64,000 nt of DNA from Burkholderia mayonis. Lineage in GTDB: Bacteria; Pseudomonadota; Gammaproteobacteria; Burkholderiales; Burkholderiaceae. The position numbers and the translations under genes are program-made. Of the stretch, positions 1 through 8,213 are shown in pieces (the stretch's first letter is position 1; each line of letters begins with the position of its first letter). Under the pieces are notes generated by a model that made no database searches, had not been told where the DNA came from, and was given only the letters and a program-made list of their open reading frames with translations. Location of the stretch: the NCBI RefSeq assembly GCF_001523745.2, contig NZ_CP013387.1:2666001-2730000 (forward strand), given 5' to 3'.

Positions 1-333
1 TTCGCGAAGGACGCGATTCAGATCGAGTCGCATCGCGAGACGATCGACCTGATCGGCCGGAAGACGGTGCGGATCGTGTCGGCGACGGAGCGTATCGAGA
101 TTGCGGCGGACAAGGAGATACTGATCACGTCTGGGCAGGCGTATATCCGCCTGAAGGACGGTGACATTCAGATCCACGCGCCGGGCAAGATCGACATCAA
201 GGGCAGCATGCACAGCTTCTCAGGCCCGGCCAGCATGCCGTATCCGATGCCGACGCAGCCGGATGCAGTGTGCGTGCCGTGCATGATGAAACGCGCGGCG
301 GGGCGATCGGCGTTCGTGTCGACGGGGGGCTGA
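1..333 (+). CDS. vgrG: VgrG (type VI secretion spike) C-terminal end, partial
   Basis: The open frame enters from the left edge and ends at TGA 331-333, so only about 110 C-terminal residues are present. They show the repetitive short beta-strand pattern of the DUF2345 region that follows the gp5-like OB domain in VgrG (DAIQIES, IEIAADKEILI, IRLKDGDIQIHAPGKIDIKG). The tail HSFSGPASMPYPMP is typical of Burkholderia VgrG ends. VgrG trimers form the puncture tip of the type VI apparatus and carry effectors through their C-termini. The stop overlaps the next start by one base (TGATG), so the adaptor gene is translationally coupled. The GTG at 67 is internal, not a true start. Confidence 0.85.
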   Translation, partial: FAKDAIQIESHRETIDLIGRKTVRIVSATERIEIAADKEILITSGQAYIRLKDGDIQIHAPGKIDIKGSMHSFSGPASMPYPMPTQPDAVCVPCMMKRAAGRSAFVSTGG

Positions 334-755
334 TGGATACGCAAACCGTGTTCGGCGAGGCCGATTCGTTAGGGGCGCACCTATATGTGCTCGTCGACCC
401 GTTGCAGAACGGCAGTTTCCCCGATGCATTGTCGGTCCGGTCGGATCATGTCGCGTGCCTGATGGACGGCGGAGCGGACGTGCAGGCCGTTTCGCCGCAC
501 CTCGTCTACATCCCCCCAAGTCACTTTGAATCGGCGCGCGCATGGCTGGAACGACATGGACCGTCATCGCCGTGCGCGACGATGCTTGCATCGCCAGTGC
601 CGCTTGCAGCGCTCGCGGCGCATCTGAAGTTGTTTCTGCGCGTGCGCTTGCCGGATGGCGAACCGATCGTGCTCGCGTATTGCGTCATTCTACGAGATCG
701 CAATACCGCTGAATTGGCGTTCTCACCGAATCGATCGGGATGTGTGAGTAAGTAA
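333..755 (+). CDS. DUF4123-type T6SS effector adaptor, short and possibly truncated
   Basis: The ATG at 333 overlaps the vgrG stop, the standard place for a DUF4123 (Tap/TEC) adaptor that loads an effector onto VgrG. The 140 residues contain the start of a DUF4123 fold (LYVLVDPLQNG, YIPPSHFESARAWLERHG, LFLRVRLPDGE). The family normally continues with a motif like RFYDPRVL and runs beyond 200 residues. Here the frame leaves this pattern after residue 110 and stops at 753-755. A neighbouring frame around 690-740 reads FYEIAIPLNW, a weak match to the missing motif, so a frameshift is possible. No obvious toxin gene follows. The gene may be an inactive remnant. Confidence 0.6.
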   Translation: MDTQTVFGEADSLGAHLYVLVDPLQNGSFPDALSVRSDHVACLMDGGADVQAVSPHLVYIPPSHFESARAWLERHGPSSPCATMLASPVPLAALAAHLKLFLRVRLPDGEPIVLAYCVILRDRNTAELAFSPNRSGCVSK

Positions 756-942
756 CTATCAACGGAAGCGATCATGACGGTCCGACAAGCCGGTGCGAGC
801 CCACCACCCGGTCACCCTTTTCTTCATCGTGATCTTTCGGTGCCGTCAATCGGGTGGCGCGACATCGGATGGCGCGCAAGCGTCGCAGCGCGAAAGGACG
901 TCGACGCGGAGTCTGCAGTCAAACCATGGAAGTGTGAGAGAC

Positions 943-1701
943 ATGAAAAAAGCCACGCCGTTGGTCATGATTCACGGCCTGATGGGTTCATTGAATTTCT
1001 ACGCGCCCCGCGAGCGCATCCGCACCGTAGCAATCCATACACCGGACCTGATCGGCTACGGTCAATTGAAGGACGTGTGCGAGCCCGAGATCACTCTTGC
1101 GAGCCAGACCGCGCACGTCGTGCGCTACTTGAACGAACAGGTCGACGAGCCGTGCATGCTGCTTGGGCACAGCGTCGGTGGCGCCATCGCGATGCTCGTT
1201 GCGGTAGCGGCACCCGAGCGTGTGCGCGGCATCATCAACGTCGAAGGGAACTTCACTCTCGCCGATGCGTTCTGGTGCCGCAAGATCGCCGCCCTCTCCG
1301 ACGAGGACTGGCACGCCGAGCACGAGCGGCTCGTCGCTGATCCAAAAGAATGGCTGACAAACGGCGATGTCGCGATCATGCCGCAACGCGTCGAATGGGC
1401 GCGTGGCGCTCTAGCGAATCAACCGCGCGGAACCATTCGGGCAATGGCGCGCGCGGTAGTGGCGGAGACGGGCGACGCCAGCTATCTGCCGCGGATCCGC
1501 TCGGTCGTCGAACATGGGACCCCGCTGTTTCTACTCGCGGGCGAACGCTCTGCGTCCGGATGGGATTTACCGGACTGGGCGCAGTCAGCCGCGCGCGATT
1601 ACGTCGTGCAGAAGGATGTCGGCCACATGATGATGCTTGAGCAGCCGGACGAATTCTGCCGCATCGTCGAAGACATGGTCGCCCAGCTCAGGGAAGCTTG
1701 A
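943..1701 (+). CDS. alpha/beta hydrolase fold protein
   Basis: 252 residues from ATG 943, which has GAGAG just upstream; the frame is open further 5' but that part is not protein-like. The fold is clear: an HG oxyanion motif at residues 11-12 (MIHGLMG), the nucleophile elbow GHSVGG with Ser77, and a C-terminal VGHMMMLEQPDEF with the catalytic His near 228. There is no signal peptide, so it should be cytoplasmic. This family includes esterases, haloperoxidase-like enzymes and C-C hydrolases, and the sequence does not fix a substrate. It lies where a VgrG-linked effector could be but looks like an ordinary hydrolase rather than a T6SS lipase. The next gene starts 93 bp downstream and may be cotranscribed. 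Confidence 0.75.
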   Translation: MKKATPLVMIHGLMGSLNFYAPRERIRTVAIHTPDLIGYGQLKDVCEPEITLASQTAHVVRYLNEQVDEPCMLLGHSVGGAIAMLVAVAAPERVRGIINVEGNFTLADAFWCRKIAALSDEDWHAEHERLVADPKEWLTNGDVAIMPQRVEWARGALANQPRGTIRAMARAVVAETGDASYLPRIRSVVEHGTPLFLLAGERSASGWDLPDWAQSAARDYVVQKDVGHMMMLEQPDEFCRIVEDMVAQLREA

Positions 1702-1794
1702 CAACATGGGTCAGGTGGCCCGCACTTTCGCTCGCCGATGTGTTCCGCCGCGCATAGCGCTGCGACAATCGACGTCATGTGGACAGGAGGAGGC

Positions 1795-2133
1795 ATGTCC
1801 ATCGCGAAGACTGGCACTGCGCCATATTACGCGGTAATTTTCACGTCAGTGCGCACCGAAGAGGACAATGGCCATCAAAAGATGGCCGACGCGATGTTCG
1901 AGCTCGCGGCAAAACAGCCGGGATATCTCGGCGTCGAGTCCGCCGGCGAAGACTTCGGCATTACGGTGTCCTATTGGGAGAGCCTTGAGGCGATCGCAGC
2001 GTGGAAGGAGAACGTCGCGCACGTGGCCGCGCAACGGCTCGGCCGCGACGCCTGGTACAGCATGTACAAGACGCGGGTTTGCCGCGTCGAACGCGATTAC
2101 GTGTACGAGGCGTCACAAAACTGCTGCGAATGA
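1795..2133 (+). CDS. antibiotic biosynthesis monooxygenase (ABM) family protein
   Basis: 112 residues. The start at ATG 1795 is chosen because a strong GGAGGAGG lies directly upstream; an in-frame extension to 1738 lacks this. The sequence has the dimeric alpha/beta-barrel pattern: YYAVIFTSVR (first strand), ADAMFELAAKQPGYLGVES (helix and strand), ITVSYWESLEAIAAWKENVAH (strand and helix). Family members oxidise small aromatics without a cofactor or are of unknown function. The protein is cytoplasmic with no signal peptide. It may be paired with the upstream hydrolase, but nothing in the sequence proves a shared pathway. Confidence 0.75.
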   Translation: MSIAKTGTAPYYAVIFTSVRTEEDNGHQKMADAMFELAAKQPGYLGVESAGEDFGITVSYWESLEAIAAWKENVAHVAAQRLGRDAWYSMYKTRVCRVERDYVYEASQNCCE

Positions 2134-2339
2134 GCGGCTTCCGGCAAACAGTGCCATCAAGTAAGCGAGTTTTCGGCGGACTTTTCGATGGGAAAGGAGC
2201 CGTGCCGCCATCGACGCCGACGCCGACGCGTCGCACCTGCGGCCCCGCCTGCGACGCCACGGTTCACACCTGTCGTTCCGGGCGACTGGCGTGCGCCGCG
2301 GCAGCGGCGGCGGCCGTCATCCGCGCCGCCGCGTCGGCG

Positions 2340-3410
2340 TCAAAACTTGTCGTCCTTCTTGACTGCGACTTCCATGTACTGGTTCGAGAAGAAGTGTCGC
2401 GCCACCTTGATCTCCGGGCGATAAAGGCCGTTGACGAGCTTGTTGACGTGCGCTTCGCCGACGTTGCCGAGCACGCGCGCCTGCGCGTCCGGCGACAGGT
2501 TCTCGCGCATGTCGCGCACGATGGACAGCGCGATGCCCGCCTTCATGTCGCCGCCGGCAAACACCGTCTGGAACGGTTGCAACGTGCGCTTGGACAAGCG
2601 GCTGTACTCGTCGGGACTCAAGCCTTCGATGTGCCGATCGAGATTCGGCGTGCGCGCGAAGCGCATTTCGACGAGGCTGAGCCACGCGGTGTCGCGGAAA
2701 TGCGGATCGTCGAAATCGAAGCGGTACGTCGTGCCGCCGAACCGGCTGCTGGGCTTTTTCGGGTCGGCGCCGGCTTCCAGCGAGAAGAACACGAAATCGT
2801 CGTTGCCGAGCAGCTTGATGTCTTCTTGCGGCGAATTCGCCTGATTGAAGATGATGTGGCGGTCGATCAGCTTCTGCCGCGAGAAGAGGCTGACCGTGTC
2901 GTTGCCGCTCTTCACCGGTGCTGCGGTGCTGTGCGTCGCGAAGAAAGGCGTCGCGAGAAAGCGCTCGACGAACTGCTTTTCCTGGCCGCTCAGCGCACCG
3001 AGTTCGCGATAGAGCCCGCGAAGATTGGCCTTCGACAGATCGCGCACATGGTCTCGCGCGTTTTGCGCGGGCACGTCCTTCCAGATTTCGCCGCTTTCGA
3101 TCATCCGGCCGTGCGACTTGCCGGTGATGAACTGACGAAACGCGTTGACGATCTGGCGCGACGCGACGTCTTCGGTGAGCGTTGCGTCGCGCGCGCCGGC
3201 GGCGCCCGACCGGTCCGACGGATGCGGCACGGCGATGTCGCCTTCGCCGCCGCGTGCGACGGTGCGCGGCGTGCCAGCGACGTCGAGACGGCCGGCGTTG
3301 CGCTCTGCCGCCGCAACCTGGCCGACGCCGGCTTGAGTGGGAACGGACGAGACTGAGCGGAGATCAAGCATGGGCAAGTGGATCGTATCGGCGAGTTGAG
3401 TGGCGCGCAT
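2340..3410 (-). CDS. OspC-family type III effector, putative arginine ADP-riboxanase, lacking ankyrin repeats
   Basis: 356 residues. Blocks match, in order, my memory of Shigella OspC1: IVNAFRQFITGKSHGRM (87-103), LGALSGQEK (137-145), EDIKLLGNDDFVFFSLE (196-212), GGDMKAGIALSIVRD (286-300), LYRPEIKVARHF (329-340). OspC and CopC modify caspase arginines by ADP-riboxanation. Glu333 aligns with the Glu of the QPEYHI motif of OspC1; the His two residues later is Lys here. OspC proteins continue with ankyrin repeats, whereas this one ends right after the catalytic part. The chaperone gene upstream overlaps it. The start could be ATG 3410 or ATG 3371, which overlaps the chaperone stop by 8 bp; neither has a good Shine-Dalgarno. 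Family assignment is from memory and activity is inferred. Confidence 0.7.
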   Translation of the reverse strand: MRATQLADTIHLPMLDLRSVSSVPTQAGVGQVAAAERNAGRLDVAGTPRTVARGGEGDIAVPHPSDRSGAAGARDATLTEDVASRQIVNAFRQFITGKSHGRMIESGEIWKDVPAQNARDHVRDLSKANLRGLYRELGALSGQEKQFVERFLATPFFATHSTAAPVKSGNDTVSLFSRQKLIDRHIIFNQANSPQEDIKLLGNDDFVFFSLEAGADPKKPSSRFGGTTYRFDFDDPHFRDTAWLSLVEMRFARTPNLDRHIEGLSPDEYSRLSKRTLQPFQTVFAGGDMKAGIALSIVRDMRENLSPDAQARVLGNVGEAHVNKLVNGLYRPEIKVARHFFSNQYMEVAVKKDDKF

Positions 3411-3834
3411 CGTGCGGTGCGGCGGATGCCGACTGCTCGATTGCGGAAGATTCGCAGCTCCAGGCCGCCAGCCATTCGACGAGCCCGGCGAACGCGTCCG
3501 TCAGGCGCTCGAGCGACAGGTTCTCGGGCGGCAAATGCCGCATCGCCACCAGCGCATCCGTCTGCGGATTCAGGCCGACGATCGGCACGTGTTCGTGCAA
3601 CGCGCCGAATTGGCCGGCGAGCACGAAGCGAATCCAGACGTCGTGCTGCAGCGTGTCGGCCACGGGCATCGGCAATTCGCCGAGCAGCGTCAGGCAGTTC
3701 AGCGCGCGGTTGTCGTAGAGCGCCAGCTTCAGACCGTCTATCCTCAACTGGCACACGCCGGTCGCATCGAATTTCAGATCGGACAGCCCGATCTGCGCAC
3801 CGAACGCGCTCAGCAACGTGTTCGTCATTTCCAT
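3364..3834 (-). CDS. CesT/Tir-type type III secretion chaperone
   Basis: 156 residues with the layout of a class I secretion chaperone: a helical start (TNTLLSAFGAQIGLSDLKFD), then antiparallel strands (CQLRIDGLKLALYDN, CLTLLGELP), and a hydrophobic C-terminal helix (LSLERLTDAFAGLVEWLAAW). It lies directly upstream of the OspC-like effector, and its stop at 3364-3366 overlaps a candidate effector start at 3371, a typical chaperone-effector arrangement. Its role would be to hold the effector N-terminus unfolded and deliver it to the secretion ATPase. No apparatus genes are in the window, so this is an orphan pair. A second ATG lies two codons in. Confidence 0.75.
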   Translation of the reverse strand: MEMTNTLLSAFGAQIGLSDLKFDATGVCQLRIDGLKLALYDNRALNCLTLLGELPMPVADTLQHDVWIRFVLAGQFGALHEHVPIVGLNPQTDALVAMRHLPPENLSLERLTDAFAGLVEWLAAWSCESSAIEQSASAAPHDARHSTRRYDPLAHA

Positions 3835-4165
3835 CGATTGGCTCTGGGTTGATCGTAGGTCGCCAATCTTAGGCAGTCCGGCGCGTCACTCTTTCAAAAA
3901 CCGCTCGTTTGTTTCGTTTTCGACTCCGAAGGTTTGCCGTTCGAAGGTTTGCCGGCCTGTCGCGCAAACGGCTTCGGAGCGGAGGCTTCGTTTTGCTTCG
4001 ACTGGTGCGGGCGCGCGCCGCCGGTTCGCACGACGAGCGGGACCGGACGGGCGACGACAACCTGTGCGCCCGGCGGCGATGCGCGCTCGCACGAAGCGCC
4101 CGCTCGCGAGCGCGCTTCCCGGCCCCGCGCGCTTGCGAATGCACGCAGGACGTCGCCTGACGCCG
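3835..4165. other. intergenic region, no gene seen
   Basis: 331 bp between the end of the thioredoxin-like gene and the start of the chaperone, both on the minus strand. It should hold the effector-pair promoter. Apart from the 12-bp direct repeat at 3928-3954 I see no convincing promoter, terminator or RNA. The open frames here are GC-driven and arginine-rich. Confidence 0.5.
3928..3954. repeat. 12-bp direct repeat upstream of the chaperone/effector pair
   Basis: GAAGGTTTGCCG occurs at 3928-3939 and again at 3943-3954, separated by TTC, so the copies are offset by 15 bp. It lies about 95-120 bp upstream of the chaperone start in the 3835-4165 gap. Tandem sites like this can bind an activator, but the sequence is not a known box that I recognise. 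Confidence 0.5.
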
Positions 4166-5734
4166 TCACGCCTTCGCCGTCTTGATCAGGCTCTCGCAGG
4201 TCCCGACCTGCGGATCGCCCGCCGGCAGTTTCCCGCACATGCCTTCGAACTGCTTGACGACCGCCCGCACGGTCGCGTCGTGCGCGCCGCCCTGCCGCCA
4301 ATGCGCGAGCTGCGTGACGACCCGCGTCAGCGCGCGCCGGTTCGCGCCGTAGAATGCGTTGCGCGTCTGGCCCGCCTGCGTCAGCACGTCGTTTGCAATC
4401 TGCCGGATTCGCGCGGCGTCGTCCGGCGCGAGGTCGACCGCGTTCGCGAAATACGCCGCGCCCCAGCGCAGCCGCGTCGCCGGACCGCTCGCCGCCTCAT
4501 ACGCCTTCCGGTACCAGTCGAGCGCGGCCGATCGATCGCCGCGCGCCTTCGCGTTCGCCGCGAGCCCCGACATGAAGTAATACGGCGTCGGCGAGCGCGC
4601 GAGCTCCGCCTTCAGCAGCGCGTCAGCCGCGTCGAACTGGCCGGCGTCGGTCAGCGTGTCGGCCGCTTCGCTCACGACCGCCTGCCGCGCATAGACGTTC
4701 GTCGATTTGGCGACCGCCGACGCGGTCTGCCGGCGCACCGCCTCCGCAAGCGGGGCCGGCAGCGGCGCGCCCGGCTTCGCGTCGAGCCGCGCGACGCGCA
4801 CGCGGCCGTGCAGCGCCATCGTCCGGTCGATCGCGGCGAGCGACGTGTCGGCCGACAGCCGCGCGAGCGCCGCATCGAACTGCTTCGCGAGCGTCGCGCG
4901 CGCCGCCGCGTCGCCGCCGGCCAGATACTTGACGACGTCGGCCGGCGCCGCGACGAGCACGTCGTAATCGGCGCGCGCGCGCTTCGGATCGCGCAGCGCG
5001 TCGCGCACGGCGGCGGCGCCCGCTGTCTTGTCGATGTCGCCTTGCTGCGGCGGATCGCCGACCGCCGCCGACACGACCGCCTTCAATTCGAGCCGCGGCG
5101 CTTCGGCGTTCGCATGATCCGCGCGCGCATGGCTCGCGAGCGTCTGCAGCGTCGTCGCGACGCGCTCGTTCGGCACCGGCAGATCGCCGTCGGTATCCCA
5201 CGAGTAATCGGCGAGCACGCGCCAGTCGTCGGGCGTCACGCGCGCGCCGTCCTTCAGCGCGGCCGCGAGCGTCTGCTTGAACGGATGCGCGGCGTTCAGG
5301 CCGATCGACAGCGCCTGCATGTAGCGGTCGAGATCGACTTCGCCCGGCAGCCGCGTGACTTCGGCGCCGTCCGGCCGGAACAGGATCATCGTCGGATAGC
5401 CGCGCACCTTGAAGCGGTCGCCGATCTTCTGCGCGTTCTCCGTGTCGCCGTCGAGATAGACCGGCACGAAGAACGACGAGCGCGACTTGAACGCCTGCTG
5501 GCTGAAGATCGTCGACTTCACCTGATTGCATGACGGGCACCAGACGGCGCCCCAGTAAAGAAACAGCGGCTTGTTCGTGCGCTTCGCCTCGGCGAACGCG
5601 GCGTCGACGTCGCCTTGCCGCCACGCGATGCCGGGCGGCAGATGCTCGGGCGCATGCGGCGCGCCGGCGGCAAAGCAGGCGGTCGCGGCGGCAAAAAGTA
5701 GCGACGCCGTCAGCTTTCGAATCGCGGTTTTCAT
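4166..5734 (-). CDS. periplasmic thioredoxin-fold protein with long helical C-terminus
   Basis: 522 residues. An N-terminal signal peptide (KLTASLLFAAATACFAAGA) is followed by a thioredoxin-like domain at about residues 35-150 with the active site WCPSC (Cys66 and Cys69), a FVPVYLDGD strand and the cis-Pro loop RGYPTMILFRPDG. The remaining 370 residues are alanine-rich helices that look TPR-like (DQFDAADALLKAELARSPTPYYFMSGLAANAKARGD, split by many similar units). Exported thioredoxins of this kind reduce or edit disulfides in periplasmic partners, and the helical part may bind a client. It appears to be a single-gene unit. The specific partner is unknown. Confidence 0.8.
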   Translation of the reverse strand: MKTAIRKLTASLLFAAATACFAAGAPHAPEHLPPGIAWRQGDVDAAFAEAKRTNKPLFLYWGAVWCPSCNQVKSTIFSQQAFKSRSSFFVPVYLDGDTENAQKIGDRFKVRGYPTMILFRPDGAEVTRLPGEVDLDRYMQALSIGLNAAHPFKQTLAAALKDGARVTPDDWRVLADYSWDTDGDLPVPNERVATTLQTLASHARADHANAEAPRLELKAVVSAAVGDPPQQGDIDKTAGAAAVRDALRDPKRARADYDVLVAAPADVVKYLAGGDAAARATLAKQFDAALARLSADTSLAAIDRTMALHGRVRVARLDAKPGAPLPAPLAEAVRRQTASAVAKSTNVYARQAVVSEAADTLTDAGQFDAADALLKAELARSPTPYYFMSGLAANAKARGDRSAALDWYRKAYEAASGPATRLRWGAAYFANAVDLAPDDAARIRQIANDVLTQAGQTRNAFYGANRRALTRVVTQLAHWRQGGAHDATVRAVVKQFEGMCGKLPAGDPQVGTCESLIKTAKA

Positions 5735-6305
5735 CGATGAGAGTCCGGTTGGGGGCGGCGCCGCATTGGTTCGGCATCTTCGTCGCGGCCCGCATCGGGT
5801 TGACGTTCGAGCGCGTCGGCCACGCGCTCCGTTCTTTTACGACGCAATCGTACGAAGTATAGAAACAATTGCGGGCGCGACGGGAGACCTTCATGCGCGC
5901 GGGGAAAGTGCGATGCGGAGCGCGTCGCGCGGCGCGACGGCCGGCATGTCGCTTGCGCGAAGATCGGCGACGCCCGAGCTGCATCGCGACAGCCCGGGCA
6001 GCCGCGACGGCTGCGGCGATGGACGGAATCGACGTCATCGCAACTTATTCCGTTCGCGATGGTCGCGAGAATTACGATCGGCATATCGACTGCATCGACT
6101 GCATCGACTGCATCGACTGCATCGACTGCATCGACTGCATCGACTGCATCGACTGCATCGACTGCATCGACTGCATCGACTGCATCGACTGCATCGACTG
6201 CATCGACTGCATCGACTGCATCGATCCCGTCGACGACACGAAGCGGCGACGGCCGCGCGCGACACGCCGCGCCGTCCGTCGCGCACCGCGCATCGCTCCC
6301 CCAGA
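5735..6305. other. intergenic region with VNTR; no gene seen
   Basis: 571 bp between the thioredoxin-like gene and the 3' end of the group II intron. Its main content is the 15-copy 9-bp tandem array at 6088-6222. The open frames crossing it encode only repeats of Asp-Cys-Ile, Thr-Ala-Ser or Ser-Met-Gln and are products of the array, not genes. The right end is the 3' exon of the intron, that is, the original downstream flank of the porin gene. Confidence 0.6.
6088..6222. repeat. 9-bp VNTR, 15 perfect copies
   Basis: The unit GACTGCATC is repeated 15 times without a single mismatch, and the array ends in GATCCCG. It is not in a gene. Perfect short arrays like this are typical slippage-prone loci used for strain typing in the B. 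pseudomallei group. Confidence 0.95.
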
Positions 6306-6345
6306 ATCGCGGTAGGAATGCCCATTACTGAACACCCCCCGCACA

Positions 6346-6378
6346 GATCCCGGCGTGCCCAATTCGGGCACCGGGCTC
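6346..6378 (-). ncRNA. group II intron domain V hairpin
   Basis: Read on the minus strand, an 8-nt outer arm GAGCCCGG pairs with CCGGGATC with one mismatch. An inner stem TGCCC/GGGCA is capped by a short loop. The AGC of the lower stem is at the place of the catalytic triad. It abuts the maturase stop codon, as in many bacterial introns. Domain VI lies at about 6308-6344. Confidence 0.7.
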
Positions 6379-7857
6379 CTACCTTGAGTGCTTGACGGCA
6401 AAGCGCCGATCCGGCCATGGATGAAGAATGCGAGGTTGAGGGAGCCAGGCGTCCGCGATCCTCTCGACCCGCGTCCACGTCATATGGTCCTTCTGGCTAC
6501 GGCGCCGGAGCGCGCGCCGCCAGAGATCAACGATGTGGTAGCGGAACGCGCCAAGTGCGCGCGAGTTCGTGGGTACTGCGTGGTACGCGAAGTAGCCGCG
6601 CACCACCTGCCCAAGCCATTTCCCTTGCACAGGAATCGGTTCGTGCATGCGTCGCCGAAGCTCCTCCTTGATCTGCCTGAGCTTCGCCCGCATACGATCG
6701 CCCCGGGTCTTCCGCTGAAGCTGGAAGGCGCCACGGCGCGATTTGCCGCAGATAAAGATGAAGCCCAGAAAGGTGAAGGTTTCCGGCCGGCCAAGGCCGC
6801 GACGCCGGCGGTGGGCCGCCGCATAGCGACCAAACTCCAGCAGCCTCGTCTTGTCCGGGTGAAGCGCAAGCGCGAACTCCTCCAACCGCGAACGCATCGC
6901 ATCCCAGAAACGCCGCGCGTCGGCTTCATGCTCGAAGCCGACCACTACATCATCTGCATATCGCAGAATGATGACGTTGCCTTTGGCTTCCCGCCGTCGC
7001 CACCGATTGGCCCAGAGGTCAAACACGTAATGCAGATACACGTTCGCGAACAGCGGTGAAACCACTGATCCCTGCGGCGTACCTAGCTCACTGATGCTCA
7101 CCTCTCCATCTTCCAGCACGCCCGCCTTGAGCCATTTGTGCACAAGACGAATGATGCGTTGATCGCCGATCCGGTGTTCAATGAAACGGACCAGCCATTC
7201 CTGGCTGACCGAGTCGAAGAAGCTCCTGAGATCGGCGTCCAGAATCCAGTTCACCGGGGTACTGGTGATCGCTGTTGCCAATGCGTCCAGCGCATCGTGC
7301 TGACTGCGCCCGGGCCGGAACCCGTACGAGAAACCGAGGAAGTCCCCCTCGTAGATCGCATTCAGCACGTCAACCACCGCGCGCTGGACGATCTTGTCCT
7401 CCAGCGCGGCAATCCCCAACGGGCGCTGCTTACCGTCCGGCTTGGGTATGTACTGCCGTCGAACGGGCAATGCCCGATACGCTCCGCTGTGTACCTGCGC
7501 GTGCAAACGCTGGAGATGCTCGTCCAGTCCTGCCTCGTAGTACCGCCATGTCATGCCATCCACTCCCGGAGCCGCATCGCGTTTGAGCGCAAGGAACGAC
7601 TCCCGGAGCCGGTCGACAGTGACATGGTGCAGTAGCGCGGTGAACCGCTCCTTCTTCCGTTGCCTTGCAGCTTGCCGTACACGTTCCAGCCCCTGTGACA
7701 CGCTTGCCCGGTTCTGCGCTCGGCGCGTGCTGGACTGACCCGTGTTCCCCTTGGTCCCCGCCCTTCGCTCCACCTGCTCCGCTCCCGGTCTCCCGGCGTT
7801 GTTCGCAGGCTTCCTCGCTAATACGGCGGAGTCTGACTTCTCCCGTCCGTTCATCAT
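6379..7857 (-). CDS. ltrA: group II intron reverse transcriptase/maturase
   Basis: 492 residues from ATG 7857, preceded by GAGGAG. The order is that of group II intron proteins: an N-terminal RT0 region, RT motifs including RQYIPKPDGKQRPLGIAAL (135-153), YGFRPGRSQHDAL (178-190), the catalytic YADD at 300-303, and TFTFLGFIF. A maturase (GIIM) domain follows with VRGYFAYHAVPTN and ends in LPQPRILHPWPDRRF. No HNH endonuclease follows, so it should prime retrotransposition from nascent strands rather than by second-strand cleavage. The protein splices and mobilises its own intron RNA. The reading frame is intact, so it may be active. Confidence 0.92.
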   Translation of the reverse strand: MMNGREKSDSAVLARKPANNAGRPGAEQVERRAGTKGNTGQSSTRRAQNRASVSQGLERVRQAARQRKKERFTALLHHVTVDRLRESFLALKRDAAPGVDGMTWRYYEAGLDEHLQRLHAQVHSGAYRALPVRRQYIPKPDGKQRPLGIAALEDKIVQRAVVDVLNAIYEGDFLGFSYGFRPGRSQHDALDALATAITSTPVNWILDADLRSFFDSVSQEWLVRFIEHRIGDQRIIRLVHKWLKAGVLEDGEVSISELGTPQGSVVSPLFANVYLHYVFDLWANRWRRREAKGNVIILRYADDVVVGFEHEADARRFWDAMRSRLEEFALALHPDKTRLLEFGRYAAAHRRRRGLGRPETFTFLGFIFICGKSRRGAFQLQRKTRGDRMRAKLRQIKEELRRRMHEPIPVQGKWLGQVVRGYFAYHAVPTNSRALGAFRYHIVDLWRRALRRRSQKDHMTWTRVERIADAWLPQPRILHPWPDRRFAVKHSR

Positions 7858-8213
7858 CGGCTACGGCTCCTCGCCTTCCCGATGCGGACCAGCCCGTGTT
7901 GCGACTGGCCAGACGAGAGATCTCCCGGTTCCCGCACAAGGAGCGTCCGTGCGTGCCAGGGTCTCTGACCACGCCGGGTCGTCGAGGCGCTCGCGCTTGC
8001 GCGCCCCTTCGTGTTGCCTTCCGCGTTCTGAACCGCGTCGGCACCCGGAATAACACAACTATCGCGGCTCAATGGCTGGCCCACACGCTCCCCTACCGAC
8101 GCTTCGCCGACCGCCTCGCGGCGGCCTGCGCACGGCTCGGGGCCGATGTGGCTCGCTATACCTTCATCGCAGTGGACTTGCACCACTTACTCCTTGCCGG
8201 TCTCCCGGCACAC

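Larger units (their letters stand above)
6306..8213 (-). mobile_element. group II intron inserted directly after the porin stop codon
   Basis: The 1908-bp element starts with GTGTGCC at 8213, fitting the GUGYG 5' consensus, immediately after the porin TGA (8216-8214). At intron position about 183-189 (+ strand 8025-8031) the intron reads TCAGAAC, a perfect 7-nt complement of the exon end GTTCTGA, so it is the likely EBS1 pairing with IBS1. Directly behind the maturase stop is a 33-nt hairpin fitting domain V (6346-6378, containing AGC). It is followed by a domain VI hairpin with an unpaired A at 6313. The intron ends in GAT at 6306, placing that A 8 bases from the 3' end. Boundaries are read by eye. 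The host exon is the porin 3' end. Confidence 0.85.

Noticed and set aside
793..942. N-terminal extension of the alpha/beta hydrolase
   Set aside because: The extra 50 residues are unlike the fold and a GAGAG site precedes ATG 943.
3936..3960. hrpII-type box (TTCG-N16-TTCG) before the effector chaperone
   Set aside because: The TTCG pairs present are separated by 11 nt, not 16.
6088..6222. CRISPR array
   Set aside because: The unit is 9 bp with no spacers between copies, so it is a simple tandem repeat.
5869..6331. Frames encoding Asp-Cys-Ile, Thr-Ala-Ser and Ser-Met-Gln repeats across the 9-bp array
   Set aside because: All frames of a 9-bp array are open by construction; there are no conserved domains or ribosome sites.
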